DNA of 64,000 bases from Betaproteobacteria bacterium (GCA_016720425.1 JADKKQ010000003.1:310001-374000); one strand, 5' to 3'. Positions 1 to 8,639 are shown, numbered from the stretch's first letter. Notes: generated by a model from the sequence alone, not told the origin. Numbers and translations are program-made.

Positions 1-51
1 GAACAGCGCGACGAACCAGGCGGCGAGGATCGCCAGCATCAGCGTGATCAT
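1..51 (-). CDS. TRAP transporter large permease DctM-like, N-terminal fragment
   Basis: Only the first 17 codons lie in the window; the gene runs off the left edge. The visible peptide is a hydrophobic first membrane segment beginning MITLMLAILAAW, as in DctM subunits. Its ATG overlaps the stop of the small permease gene by four bases (ATGA), so the two are translationally coupled. With the DctQ- and DctP-like genes upstream it completes a tripartite TRAP uptake system, in which DctM is the ion-driven translocating subunit. The call rests mainly on context because so little is visible. Confidence 0.75.
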   Translation of the reverse strand, partial: MITLMLAILAAWFVALF

Positions 52-533
52 CGCGGCGCCTCGGGCAAGCCCCGCAACGCCCGCGCGGCGGCCATCACGT
101 CACCGAGCGCGTGCAGCCCCACGGCGATCGCCGCCGCGGGGACGATCGCGTAGACGACACCCATGGTGAAGAACAGCGACGGCGTCTCGACGTCGGCGTT
201 GCGCAGCGTGATGCGCACGCCGTAATGGCAGAGGATGCCGGCGAACACCACGGCGGCCAGCGCCGCGACGACGCCCAGCGCCGCACGTGCCCGCGGCGGC
301 AGCCGCACCTGCACGGCGCTGATGGCGAGGTGGCTGCGCCGGCGCGCCGCGATCACCCAGCCGAGAAAGGCGCACCAGACGAAGAGATAGCGCGCGAGCT
401 CGTCGCTCCAGGTCAGCGGGCTGTCGAGGAAGTAGCGAAAGAACACCTGCACGAGCACGCAGGCGAACATCCCCGAGAACGTGACGATGGCGAGCCAGTC
501 GACGGCGCGCTCGACGCGGTGGCGTAGCGGCAT
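48..533 (-). CDS. dctQ: TRAP transporter small permease, DctQ-like
   Basis: Encodes 161 residues with four hydrophobic segments, the usual size and topology of the TRAP small membrane subunit. The segment around WSDELARYLFVWCAFLGW matches the conserved W-x-(D/E)-E-x-(A/S)-R motif of DctQ proteins. It scaffolds the large permease in the inner membrane. I chose the ATG at 533 because the protein then starts just before the first membrane helix; upstream in-frame sequence is arginine/glycine-rich and non-homologous. It lies 59 bases after the binding-protein gene and overlaps dctM by ATGA, indicating one operon. Confidence 0.92.
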   Translation of the reverse strand: MPLRHRVERAVDWLAIVTFSGMFACVLVQVFFRYFLDSPLTWSDELARYLFVWCAFLGWVIAARRRSHLAISAVQVRLPPRARAALGVVAALAAVVFAGILCHYGVRITLRNADVETPSLFFTMGVVYAIVPAAAIAVGLHALGDVMAAARALRGLPEAPR

Positions 534-592
534 AGGGGCGGCGCGACGCCCGCCCGGACGCGCAGCGGCGCCGGGCGGGCCCGCTCGTCGGA

Positions 593-1564
593 TCAGCGCA
601 CGGCCTGGATGCGGTCGTACATCCCCACGCCCCACTTCGATTCGAACATCTTCGGCACCTTGGCCACGACCGGCGCCTTGAAGGCGTTGACGTCGGGCGT
701 GATCACCGTGACGCCGGCGGCCTTGAAGGTGTCGACCAGCGTGCCCTCCTGCCGGATCAGCTCGGCGTTCTGCCACGCGATGCCGTTCTTCACGGCATCG
801 GCGATGATCTTGCGATCGCCCGCCGACAGGCCCTGCCAGAACGCCTCGTTGACGACCACCAGCCGCGGCGTGATGATGTGGCCCGACAGCACGAGGTACT
901 TCTGCACCTCGTCGAACTTGCCCGACTTGATCGTCGGCAGCGGATTTTCCTGGCCGTCGACCACGCCCTGCTTCAACGCGAGGTAGAGCTCGCCGAAATT
1001 CATCGGCGTGGGCTTCGCCCCCCAGGCCTCGGCCATCGCCTTGAACACGTCGTTCTCCGGCACCCGCAGCTTGAAGCCCGCCATGTCGGCCGGCGTCTTC
1101 ACCGCCTTCGCCGTGGTGGTGATGTGGCGCGTGCCGTAGTAGGTGGTGCCGAGGATGCGCATGCCGCGCGCCTTCACCAGCGTCTCGTTGAACTGCTCGC
1201 CGATCGGGCCGTTCATCGCCTTGTCGAGGTGCGCCGCGTCGCGCCAGATGTACGGCGCCTCGACCACCGAGATCGACGGCACCCAGGCGCCGAAGTTCGC
1301 GGCGCCCTCGGTGACGATCTGCTGGACGCCGTTGGCGACGGCGTCGATCATGTCGCGGGAGCTGCCGAGCTGGCCGCCGGCGAACGACTGGATGACGATC
1401 CGGCCGCCCGATTTGTCCTTCGCCTCGGCGGCGATGCGGTCGATCATCTGCACCGACGGATGCGTGCCGCCGACGACGTCACCCCAGCGAATCGTCACCT
1501 GCTGCGCCGCGGCCGGCAACGCCATCAGCGCCGCCACCGCCAAACCCAACCACGTACGTTTCAT
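593..1564 (-). CDS. dctP: TRAP transporter substrate-binding protein, DctP family
   Basis: A 323-residue periplasmic solute receptor. Residues 1-20 form a clear signal peptide ending ALPAAAQ. The mature part carries DctP hallmarks: GAANFGAWVPSISVVEAPYI, the FKLRVPENDVF segment whose arginine normally binds the ligand carboxylate, and QENPLPTI. The arginine argues for an acidic ligand such as a sugar acid, though this is inference. A good ribosome site (GGGAGGGAG) precedes the ATG at 1564. A GC hairpin lies between this gene and the regulator gene upstream. It feeds the DctQM permease encoded next. Confidence 0.93.
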   Translation of the reverse strand: MKRTWLGLAVAALMALPAAAQQVTIRWGDVVGGTHPSVQMIDRIAAEAKDKSGGRIVIQSFAGGQLGSSRDMIDAVANGVQQIVTEGAANFGAWVPSISVVEAPYIWRDAAHLDKAMNGPIGEQFNETLVKARGMRILGTTYYGTRHITTTAKAVKTPADMAGFKLRVPENDVFKAMAEAWGAKPTPMNFGELYLALKQGVVDGQENPLPTIKSGKFDEVQKYLVLSGHIITPRLVVVNEAFWQGLSAGDRKIIADAVKNGIAWQNAELIRQEGTLVDTFKAAGVTVITPDVNAFKAPVVAKVPKMFESKWGVGMYDRIQAVR

Positions 1565-1588
1565 TGCTCCCTCCCGTCCACTGTGAGC

Positions 1589-1603
1589 GGGGCCTGGGGC
1601 CCC
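1589..1603 (-). other. Short GC hairpin between gntR and dctP
   Basis: GGGGCC-TGG-GGCCCC forms a perfect 6-bp stem about 25 bases before the dctP start codon in the transcript. No U-tract follows, so it is not a canonical terminator. In operons where the binding protein is needed in excess, such hairpins can protect the downstream message; that role is inference. Confidence 0.4.
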
Positions 1604-1649
1604 GGTGCCATGCCCCCGCCGCGGTGCTGCGCAGCCGCGGCGCGGAATC

Positions 1650-1655
1650 ATTCTA
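1650..1655 (-). promoter_or_regulatory. Possible -10 element upstream of dctP
   Basis: TAGAAT on the minus strand, at the very end of gntR and 86 bases before the dctP start. The same -10-like hexamer precedes many genes in this window. No convincing -35 is seen. Confidence 0.3.
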
Positions 1656-2327
1656 TGCCCCCGGCGGCGCTTGCTGCGGCTCCAGACCCAGGGCACGCTG
1701 CCGTGCGCCTTCGATGTGCGCGGCCATCGCCTCCGCCGCGCGCACGGGATCGCGCGTCCGCAACGCGGCAATGACCGCCAGGTGCGCCTCCATCACCGGG
1801 GCGACCCGCGCGGCGTCGATGCGCGTCTGATCCTGCCGGATGAGGCGGATCTTGATCGAGTTGACGCGATGCTGGTTGCTGATGATGTCGTTGCCGAGCG
1901 CGTCGACGATGGTCGCGTGCATGCCGTCGTCGACGGCCTGCGCCCGCGCGATCAGTGCCGGCGTCACCGCGCGGGCGGCCAGCGCCAGCACGGCCTCGTG
2001 CGCCTCCTGCAGCCGGTCGAATTCCGCGGTGGGTGCACTGCGCGCGAACGCCGCCGCCGCCTCGCGCTCGAGGATCAGCCGGAACTGGAACGCGTTGCGG
2101 ATCAGGTTGACGTCGACCTGTGCCACCTGCAGACCCCGCTGCGGCACGGTCCGGATGAGGCCGTCGGCCTCCAGCCGGGGAATCATCTCGCGGATCGCGC
2201 CCAGCGACATGCCGGTGATCGCGGTCAGCTCGCGCTGGGAAACGAACTGCCCGGCGCGGATCTCGCGCGACAGCAGGCCCCGCGTGAAGCGCTGGTACGC
2301 CTGGTCACGGAGCGTCGTGGCGGCCAT
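1653..2327 (-). CDS. GntR-family transcriptional regulator, FCD (FadR) subfamily
   Basis: A 224-residue regulator. Residues 1-70 form the GntR winged helix-turn-helix (VSQRELTAITGMSLGAIREMIPRLEADGL), and residues 80-215 an all-helical FCD ligand domain with the spaced D..MH and two later histidines that usually bind a metal near the effector. It sits 19 bases after the DapA-like gene and before dctP, inside the operon it probably controls. The palindrome in the divergent region at 3320 is the best candidate operator. The ligand is presumably a pathway sugar acid or intermediate. Confidence 0.88.
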   Translation of the reverse strand: MAATTLRDQAYQRFTRGLLSREIRAGQFVSQRELTAITGMSLGAIREMIPRLEADGLIRTVPQRGLQVAQVDVNLIRNAFQFRLILEREAAAAFARSAPTAEFDRLQEAHEAVLALAARAVTPALIARAQAVDDGMHATIVDALGNDIISNQHRVNSIKIRLIRQDQTRIDAARVAPVMEAHLAVIAALRTRDPVRAAEAMAAHIEGARQRALGLEPQQAPPGA

Positions 2328-2346
2328 CGCTGCGCGGGCCCGCGGA

Positions 2347-3276
2347 TCAGGTCGGCTGCCGGGCGAGGATCGCGTCCAGTGCCGCGCCGAGCTGCACGCG
2401 CGCCGCCGCCTCGGTGGGTACCAGCGGCGCCGCCGTGTGCAGGTAGCCTTCGTCGCCGTAGCGGTGCGCGACCAGCGCCTTGACCGCCGGCGTCACCGGG
2501 AAGCGCAGCAGCAGGTCGACCAGCGCGGCGATCCCGGGCACCTCGACCCCCTCGTCGACCATCGGCCGCAGCAGCCGGGCGCAGAAGTTGGAGCAGCCGT
2601 TGATCGCGCCGCTGCCACCGTGACGCACCGCCCGCGCGAGCTGGCGCTCGTCGCCGACCAGGATGTGCAGCTGCGGGTGGTCGGCGAGGAAGCGCTCGGT
2701 GGTCGCCCAGTCGCCGCTCGAATCCTTGATGCCGGTGATCACGCCCGGGAAGGCGCGGGCGAGCCGACCGATCAGCGTCGACGACAGCGGCACCTCGGTG
2801 ACCGAGGGAATGTGATAGAGGATCACCTCGCGCGGGTTCCGGCAGCGCTCCAGCACCGTCGAGAACCAGCGATAGAGCCCTTCGTCGCCGGGGCCCTTGA
2901 AGTAGAACGGCGGCGCCAGCAGCAAGCCGCGGCCGCCGGCGTCGAGCAGCTGGTTGGCCTGCGCCGCGGCGTCCTCGATCGCCGAGGCGGCGACGCCGGC
3001 CAGCAGCTGCCGCGGCAGGTCGAATCCGGCGGCGGCGACCGCATCGAGCATCGCCGCGCGTTCGCCCATGCCCAGCGACGCACCCTCGCCGGTGGTGCCG
3101 AACAGCGTGATCGACGCGCAACCCTCGGCCAGGCAGCGCTGCGCGTGGGCGACGAGGCGCGGGTGATCGACGCTGCCGTCCGCGGCGAACGGCGTGATCA
3201 GCGCGCAACCGAGGCCGAATCGTTGCTCGGGCGGGCGTGGCGAAGGGGTGCTGGCGGCGGTTCGGGAGACGGGCAT
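2347..3276 (-). CDS. Dihydrodipicolinate synthase/KDG aldolase family protein
   Basis: A 309-residue TIM-barrel lyase of the DapA superfamily. The Schiff-base lysine is K184 in GIKDSSG, the conserved tyrosine is Y154 (LYHIPS), and the TTGEG loop at 61-65 is intact, so it should be catalytically active. Location beside a sugar kinase, an aldose isomerase and a TRAP transporter argues for a 2-keto-3-deoxy sugar acid aldolase or dehydratase rather than lysine synthesis. I chose the ATG at 3276; an in-frame upstream start would read through the operator region. First gene of the leftward operon. Confidence 0.85.
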   Translation of the reverse strand: MPVSRTAASTPSPRPPEQRFGLGCALITPFAADGSVDHPRLVAHAQRCLAEGCASITLFGTTGEGASLGMGERAAMLDAVAAAGFDLPRQLLAGVAASAIEDAAAQANQLLDAGGRGLLLAPPFYFKGPGDEGLYRWFSTVLERCRNPREVILYHIPSVTEVPLSSTLIGRLARAFPGVITGIKDSSGDWATTERFLADHPQLHILVGDERQLARAVRHGGSGAINGCSNFCARLLRPMVDEGVEVPGIAALVDLLLRFPVTPAVKALVAHRYGDEGYLHTAAPLVPTEAAARVQLGAALDAILARQPT

Positions 3277-3312
3277 GGTGAGCGCTCGGTGGGACGCGAC
3301 AGGTGACGCGAC

Positions 3313-3329
3313 GATAATGTAACATGTTA
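3313..3329. promoter_or_regulatory. Candidate divergent promoter/operator of the sugar locus
   Basis: Between the divergent DapA-like and kinase genes the sequence becomes AT-rich. It holds GATAAT (3313-3318, a -10-like box for the kinase direction) directly next to the perfect 10-bp palindrome TAACATGTTA (3320-3329). FadR-subfamily GntR proteins usually bind short GT/AC dyads of this kind. The assignment to the adjacent regulator is inference. Confidence 0.45.
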
Positions 3330-3442
3330 GCACGCGGTCAAGACGGCAGGAGGGTGGCGTGTGTTCCACTGCCGACCGCCGCGGGCGTCGGGGAAGCGGC
3401 GCCGGGGCCGGGATGGCGAAGTGTTCTTGGAGCGAGGGAACG

Positions 3443-5035
3443 ATGGACGGCGATCGGGTCTACCTGGGCGTGGATGTCGGCTCGGCGAGCGTGCGCGCCG
3501 GCGTGTTCGACGACGCGGGCCGCCGGCTTGCCTTCGCGGTGCGTCCGATCCAGCAGTTCCGGCCCCGCGCCAATTTCGTCGAGCAGTCGACCGCCGACAT
3601 CTGGGCGGCGGTGTGCGCGGCGATCCGCGAGGCGGTGACCCGGGCCGGCGTCGCCGCCGACGCGGTCGCCGCCGTTGGTTTCGACGCCACCTGCTCGCTG
3701 GTCGCCGTCGGCCCCGGCGGCGCGTCGGTGTCGGTGGCCGAGGACGGTGCCGTCGAGCGCGACATCGTCATGTGGATGGATCACCGCGCGGTCGAGGAGA
3801 CTGCGGCGATCAACGCGACCCGCGACCCGGCGCTCGCCTACGTCGGCGGCGAGGTCAGCATCGAAATGGAACTGCCGAAGCTCCTGTGGCTGCGCCGGCG
3901 CTTTCCCGACCGGTTCGCGTCCGCGCAGCGGTTCTTCGATCTGGCCGACTACCTGGTCTGGCGCAGCTGCGGCGCCGACACCGCCAGCGTCTGCACGCTC
4001 ACCTGCAAGTGGAACTACCTGGCGCACGAAGCGCGGTTTCCGGACGCCATGCTGCGCGCCGTGGGACTCGGCGATCTCGGGGCCAAGCTGCCCGCGCGCG
4101 TGCTGCCGCTCGGGTCGTCGCCGGGAACGCTCACCGCGGCCGCGGCCGCGGCCTTCGGGCTGTCGCGCGAGGTCATCGTCGCCACCGGCATCATCGACGC
4201 GCACGCCGGTGGGTTGGCGCTGGTCGGCACCCGCCCCGCCGGCAGCCTGGCGCTGATCGGCGGCACGTCGAACTGCCACATGGTCGTCAGCCCGCAGCCG
4301 ATCATGGTCCCGGGCGTGTGGGGGCCCTATTTCGGCGCGATGCTGCCCGGCTACTGGCTGAACGAAGGCGGGCAGAGCGCCGCCGGCGCCCTGCTCGACT
4401 GGACGCTGCGCCAGAGCGAGGCCTGGCCGCTGGCCGAGGAAGCCGCCGCCCGCGACCGCCGCAGCGTCTACGCGGTGCTCAACGACTGGGTCGCCGATCT
4501 CGCGGCGCGCGAGCCCTGGCCCACGCGCCACCTGCACGTGCTGCCCGACCACCACGGCAACCGCTCGCCGCGCGCCAACCCGCAGGCCCGCGGCATGCTC
4601 TCGGGGCTGACGCTCGAAGGCGGCAGGGACGCGCTCGCCCGCGTCTACCTCGCCACGCTGCAGGCGCTGGCCTACGGCACCCGCCACATCGTCGACAGCC
4701 TGAACGCAGCGGGGCACCGGATCGAGCACCTCGTGATGTGCGGCGGCGGCACGAAGAACCCGCTGCTGCTGCAGGAACACGCCGACGCGCTGGGGCAGGA
4801 CCTGCACCTGGTCGAGGAGGAGGACGCGGTGACGCTCGGTGCCGCGCTGCTCGCCGCCACCGCCAGCGGGCGCTTCGCCGACCTGCCGGCGGCCGCGGCG
4901 GCGATGGTGCGCCCCGGCGGACGCGTCGCCCCGCGGGCCGACACGCGGCCTTTCCACGCCGCCAAATACGAGGTATTCCTGCAACTCTACGACGATCAGC
5001 AGCGCCACCAGGCCCGCATGGCGCACTGGCAATGA
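3443..5035 (+). CDS. FGGY-family pentulose/carbohydrate kinase
   Basis: A 530-residue sugar kinase with the actin-like two-domain FGGY fold. Visible motifs are the N-terminal phosphate loop GVDVGSASVRAG (9-20), WMDHRA (111-116), the catalytic aspartate region GIIDAHAG (249-256, D252 as likely base), the second phosphate motif GGTSNCH (273-279) and a C-terminal GGGTKNPLLLQ adenosine loop. Length and motifs fit the D-ribulokinase-like pentulose kinase branch. The ATG at 3443 follows GAGCGAGGGA. The fucose-isomerase-like gene starts 22 bases downstream, so isomerisation followed by phosphorylation is the likely pathway. The substrate is not known. Confidence 0.9.
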   Translation: MDGDRVYLGVDVGSASVRAGVFDDAGRRLAFAVRPIQQFRPRANFVEQSTADIWAAVCAAIREAVTRAGVAADAVAAVGFDATCSLVAVGPGGASVSVAEDGAVERDIVMWMDHRAVEETAAINATRDPALAYVGGEVSIEMELPKLLWLRRRFPDRFASAQRFFDLADYLVWRSCGADTASVCTLTCKWNYLAHEARFPDAMLRAVGLGDLGAKLPARVLPLGSSPGTLTAAAAAAFGLSREVIVATGIIDAHAGGLALVGTRPAGSLALIGGTSNCHMVVSPQPIMVPGVWGPYFGAMLPGYWLNEGGQSAAGALLDWTLRQSEAWPLAEEAAARDRRSVYAVLNDWVADLAAREPWPTRHLHVLPDHHGNRSPRANPQARGMLSGLTLEGGRDALARVYLATLQALAYGTRHIVDSLNAAGHRIEHLVMCGGGTKNPLLLQEHADALGQDLHLVEEEDAVTLGAALLAATASGRFADLPAAAAAMVRPGGRVAPRADTRPFHAAKYEVFLQLYDDQQRHQARMAHWQ

Positions 5036-5057
5036 CGAACCCCGGAAAAGGAATCCC

Positions 5058-6707
5058 ATGCTGACATTGACGCTCCCCGAAGTGCGCACGCCGGTGCGCG
5101 TGGCGCCGAACGAAGTGCTGCTGGTCACCAACGCCGACCTGCGCGAGTCCGCCAACACCAAGTGCTGGCCCGTCCAGCAGCAGTTCGAGGCCCGGCTGCA
5201 GGAGGTGCTGATCACCCGGTTCGGCACCCGGATGCGCCGCGCGCACCCGGTGAAGGCCGACCAGGGGCACGGCTTCATCAGCACGCAGCGCGAAGGCAGC
5301 GACGTGTTCGCCAACCTCGATCCCGACGCACCGGTGATCGTGCTGCTGACCGCATGGCAGTATTCGCACCACCTCGCGCCGTCGCTGGTCCACCACCGCG
5401 GTCCGATCCTGCTGCTCGCCAACTTCGAGGGCACCTGGCCGGGGCTCGTCGGCATGCTCTGCCTCGCCGGCACGCTGACCAGCCTCGGCAAGCCCTATGC
5501 GCGGCTGTGGTCGGCGAACTTCGACGACGCGTACTTCTATCGCGGCCTCGAGCAGTGGCTCAAGACCGGCAGCATCGCGCACGACACCGGCTACCTGCAC
5601 GCCGTCGCCGCCGACCACCCGGTGCTGAACGCGCCGGCCGGGCGCCTCGGCGTCGACGTCGGGCGCTACGTGCTGCGCAACAAGGAGATCGTCGGCCTGT
5701 TCGACACCTTCTGCATGGGGATGATCAACGGCGTGTTTCCGCAGAAGGCGCTGGCCGACATCGGCATGCCGCTGGAGGGCCTGTCGCAGTCCGACCTGCT
5801 GGCCGAGATGGCGCTGGTTCCCGCCGCTCTGCGCGAACAGTGCCTCGCCTGGTACGAGGCGCAGGGAATGAAGTTCGTGTTCGGCAGCGATCCGGCCACC
5901 GAACTCACCCGCGACCAGGTGCTGGAGCAGTGCGCGATGCTGATCGCGCTGGCGCGCTTCGTCGATCGCTTCGGCCTGTCCGCGGTCGGCGTCCAGTACC
6001 AGCAGGGCCTCGCCCGCTGCTGCGCCGCTTCCGACTTCGCCGAAGGGGCGATCGGCAACGCCGACCGCTTCCCGATTCCGGCGGCCGACGGCCGCATCAT
6101 CCGCCCCGGCAAGGCGATCCCCTGCATCAACGAAGTCGACATGGGCACGGCGATTCCGCAGACGATGCTGTGGCGGCTGCTCGATTCACTCGGCCTGCCT
6201 GCCGAGACGACGCTGCACGACATTCGCTGGGGCAGCGAATTCGAGGGCACCTTCTACTGGGACCTCGAGATCTCGGGTGCCGTCCCCTTCGCCCACCTCA
6301 AGGGCGGCATCGCCGGCGCCACCGGCTACCGGCAGTCGCCGATGTACTTCCCCAAGGGCGGCTCGACGATCACCGGCCAGGGCAAGGCCGGGCGCTTCCT
6401 CTGGGCCCGCGCGCACTACGAGGGCACGCAGGTGGTGCTGCACGTCGGGACCGGCCACGCGGTCGAGCTGCCGGCCGCCGAGTTCGAGCGCCGGCGCCGC
6501 GCGACGTCGTGGGAGTGGCCGCTCTTGAACTGCGTGCTCGACGGCGTCTCCCGCGACCAGCTGATGGCCGGGCACCAGAGCAACCACATCACCATCGCCT
6601 ACGTCGACGAAGACCAGCTCCACGACGTGCTGCGCGCGTTCGTCGCCCAGGCGCTGACGCAGAACATCCGGACGCTGGTCGCCGGCACGGCCTACGCCGC
6701 GCTCTGA
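5058..6707 (+). CDS. L-fucose/L-arabinose isomerase-family protein
   Basis: A 549-residue protein resembling the fucose isomerase family. The N-terminal half has the alternating alpha/beta domain; the middle carries CINEVDMGTA, matching the conserved E-x-D metal-binding segment of these isomerases; the C-terminal barrel follows (GGIAGATGYRQSPMYFPKGG). It should interconvert an aldose and a ketose using a divalent metal. A ribosome site (GGAAAAGGAA) precedes the ATG at 5058. It is the second gene of a two-gene operon with the FGGY kinase, which would phosphorylate its ketose product. The exact sugar cannot be read from sequence. Confidence 0.82.
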   Translation: MLTLTLPEVRTPVRVAPNEVLLVTNADLRESANTKCWPVQQQFEARLQEVLITRFGTRMRRAHPVKADQGHGFISTQREGSDVFANLDPDAPVIVLLTAWQYSHHLAPSLVHHRGPILLLANFEGTWPGLVGMLCLAGTLTSLGKPYARLWSANFDDAYFYRGLEQWLKTGSIAHDTGYLHAVAADHPVLNAPAGRLGVDVGRYVLRNKEIVGLFDTFCMGMINGVFPQKALADIGMPLEGLSQSDLLAEMALVPAALREQCLAWYEAQGMKFVFGSDPATELTRDQVLEQCAMLIALARFVDRFGLSAVGVQYQQGLARCCAASDFAEGAIGNADRFPIPAADGRIIRPGKAIPCINEVDMGTAIPQTMLWRLLDSLGLPAETTLHDIRWGSEFEGTFYWDLEISGAVPFAHLKGGIAGATGYRQSPMYFPKGGSTITGQGKAGRFLWARAHYEGTQVVLHVGTGHAVELPAAEFERRRRATSWEWPLLNCVLDGVSRDQLMAGHQSNHITIAYVDEDQLHDVLRAFVAQALTQNIRTLVAGTAYAAL

Positions 6708-6776
6708 ACGCCCGGCCGCCGCCGGCCGCTCGGCGTCACGCCGCCGCGACCGGCCCGGCGCACGACCGGCGGGGCG

Positions 6777-7664
6777 TCACTCGACGCGGATCCGCGCGCC
6801 CAACCGGTGCAGGCCGCCGGGGGGCAGCGTGAGCGCATCGTCGAGGGCGTTCGCGGTCTCGACGCAGACCATCGACGACCACTCGTCGTCGCCGAAATCC
6901 GGCATCGCGCGGGCCTTGGCGATCCAGGGATTCCAGACCACGGTCGTGCGCGACTCCTGCTTCTCGATGACGATCCGCCGCTGCCACGCCTCGTCGACGA
7001 TCGTCGTCGCGGCCTCGGTGCCGAGGTAGGGCCGGTCGGTCTCGCCGGTGAAGCGGATCGGCGCGGCGCCCTGGACGCAGCGTTCGCCGCCGCGCAGCTT
7101 GTCGACGTAGGTCGCGCCGGCCAGGCCTTCGATCGCCACCTGGCGGATGTCGCCGACGGCGAAGTAGGTGTGCAGCGCCTCCTGCACCGGGCAGGCGATG
7201 GCGTCGACGTTGTGGACCGCGAGCTCGAGTGCCAGCTCGCGACCGAAGCGGGCGGTGTACGTCAGCACGCAGCGATGCGGCCAGAGGTCGTCGTGGCCCG
7301 CGGCGTTGCGCAGCGACAGCGTCACCGTCACCGCGTCGTCGGCCGCGCGATCGACGCGGTCGAGCGTCCACGGCGCCAGCCGCGCGAAGCCGTGGGGCGG
7401 CGCGCCGGGGTTCGACGGATGCGGTCCGAACCACGGGAAGCAGATCGGGATGCCGCCGCGAATCGGCCGGCCGGGCTCGAACTGACTGCAGCCGCTCATC
7501 CAGATCACCGGGGCGGCGCCCCGCGGCTGCCAGGCGGTCAGGTGCGCACCGTGCAGGTAGATCTCGCCGGTGCAGGCGGGGGTGTCGATGGACAGGCGCT
7601 CGAGGCCGCCGGAACCGGCGTGCAGCACGACACCCGAAGGCAGGGACAGCGGCGATGAGGTCAT
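6777..7664 (-). CDS. D-hexose-6-phosphate mutarotase (YeaD-like)
   Basis: A 295-residue galactose-mutarotase-fold protein of the glucose-6-phosphate 1-epimerase type, interconverting alpha and beta anomers of hexose 6-phosphates in the cytosol. Typical segments are LHGAHLTAWQPRG, the phosphate-site GGIPICFPWFGPH, a catalytic-type histidine in PPHGFARL, EALHTYFAVGD, and a late NPW motif. It is convergent with the isomerase gene and lies 48 bases downstream of the DUF692 gene on the same strand, so those two are probably co-transcribed. Confidence 0.88.
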   Translation of the reverse strand: MTSSPLSLPSGVVLHAGSGGLERLSIDTPACTGEIYLHGAHLTAWQPRGAAPVIWMSGCSQFEPGRPIRGGIPICFPWFGPHPSNPGAPPHGFARLAPWTLDRVDRAADDAVTVTLSLRNAAGHDDLWPHRCVLTYTARFGRELALELAVHNVDAIACPVQEALHTYFAVGDIRQVAIEGLAGATYVDKLRGGERCVQGAAPIRFTGETDRPYLGTEAATTIVDEAWQRRIVIEKQESRTTVVWNPWIAKARAMPDFGDDEWSSMVCVETANALDDALTLPPGGLHRLGARIRVE

Positions 7665-7712
7665 GGGCGGAGGGGGGCACCCGCGACAGCGGTGCGCCAG
7701 GTGGTCGGGACC

Positions 7713-8639
7713 TCAATGATAGAGCTTCCAGACCCGCCTTGCCGCCTCGACCGCTCGCAGCACGTCGTCGTCGCCGTTGCCGTCGGTCGCATGGTCGTCG
7801 ATCTCGATGGTGACGGCGCGCAGCTTCGGCGCGCGCCAGAGCACCGCCTCGAGGACCTCGAGCTCCGACGGCGGACACAGCGTCGCCGCGAAGAAATCGC
7901 CGGCGGGCACCGCGCGCGCGCCGGCCGTGACGTGGATCTCGACCACCCGCGCGAGGTCGACCCGGTCGAGGAAAGTCAGCGCGTCGATGCCGCAGTCGAT
8001 GGCGTTGGCGCAGAGATTCTGGACGTCGAGGACGAGGCCGCAGCCGGTCGCCGCGCAGAGGCGATTGAGGAACATCGGCTCGCTCATCTCCTGCTGCGGC
8101 ACGCCGGCCGCGTAGACGTTGTTCTCCAGCAGGAAGGGTATCGGCAGCAGCGCCTGCACCTCGCGCACCCGCTCGACCACCCGCTTGAGGGCGTGCCGGT
8201 CGTAGGGCAGTGGCGCCGCCGCGCGGCGGGTACCGTCGGCGACCTCCGCCGCCCGCACCAGGTGCTCGCTGTACCAGCGGAAGCCGTAGCGTGCCTGCCA
8301 CTCCGCGATGCGGGCGAGATGGCCGCGGTCGAGCGCGCCCTGGCCGCCGATCATCAGGCCCGTGCCGTGGGCGACCAGCGGCTTGTCCGCGGCGACGTCG
8401 TCGAGGACGCGCAGCGCCGCGTGGATCGCCGTGGTGCGCTCGATCCCCATCGGGTCGGTGTCGGGCCAGAACGCCTCGGGCACGATGCCGACGAAGTCGA
8501 ATGCCTCGCGGTGCTGGCGGACAAAGCCGCGCATCGCCGGCGTGAACAGCACGCCCACGCCCAACGGGGCCGCCGCAGTCGCGGCGAAGCGATACGGCGG
8601 CGACTGCCACGGCTCCGGTGTCGCCTGCGTCTGGAACAT
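7713..8639 (-). CDS. DUF692 (multinuclear non-heme iron oxidase-like) family protein
   Basis: A 308-residue TIM-barrel protein of the DUF692/MNIO family, whose studied members modify cysteine-containing peptides with iron centres. Family landmarks seen here are AHGTGLMIGG, WYSEHL, PFLLENN, CGLVLDVQNL and VVEIHVTAG. The later D-x-H segment I expect in canonical members is not visible; ATLCPPSE stands about where it would be. No RRE-type partner or cysteine-rich precursor is adjacent. The neighbour is a hexose-phosphate mutarotase, so a sugar-related role is as plausible as peptide modification. The ATG at 8639 has only a weak ribosome site. Confidence 0.75.
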   Translation of the reverse strand: MFQTQATPEPWQSPPYRFAATAAAPLGVGVLFTPAMRGFVRQHREAFDFVGIVPEAFWPDTDPMGIERTTAIHAALRVLDDVAADKPLVAHGTGLMIGGQGALDRGHLARIAEWQARYGFRWYSEHLVRAAEVADGTRRAAAPLPYDRHALKRVVERVREVQALLPIPFLLENNVYAAGVPQQEMSEPMFLNRLCAATGCGLVLDVQNLCANAIDCGIDALTFLDRVDLARVVEIHVTAGARAVPAGDFFAATLCPPSELEVLEAVLWRAPKLRAVTIEIDDHATDGNGDDDVLRAVEAARRVWKLYH

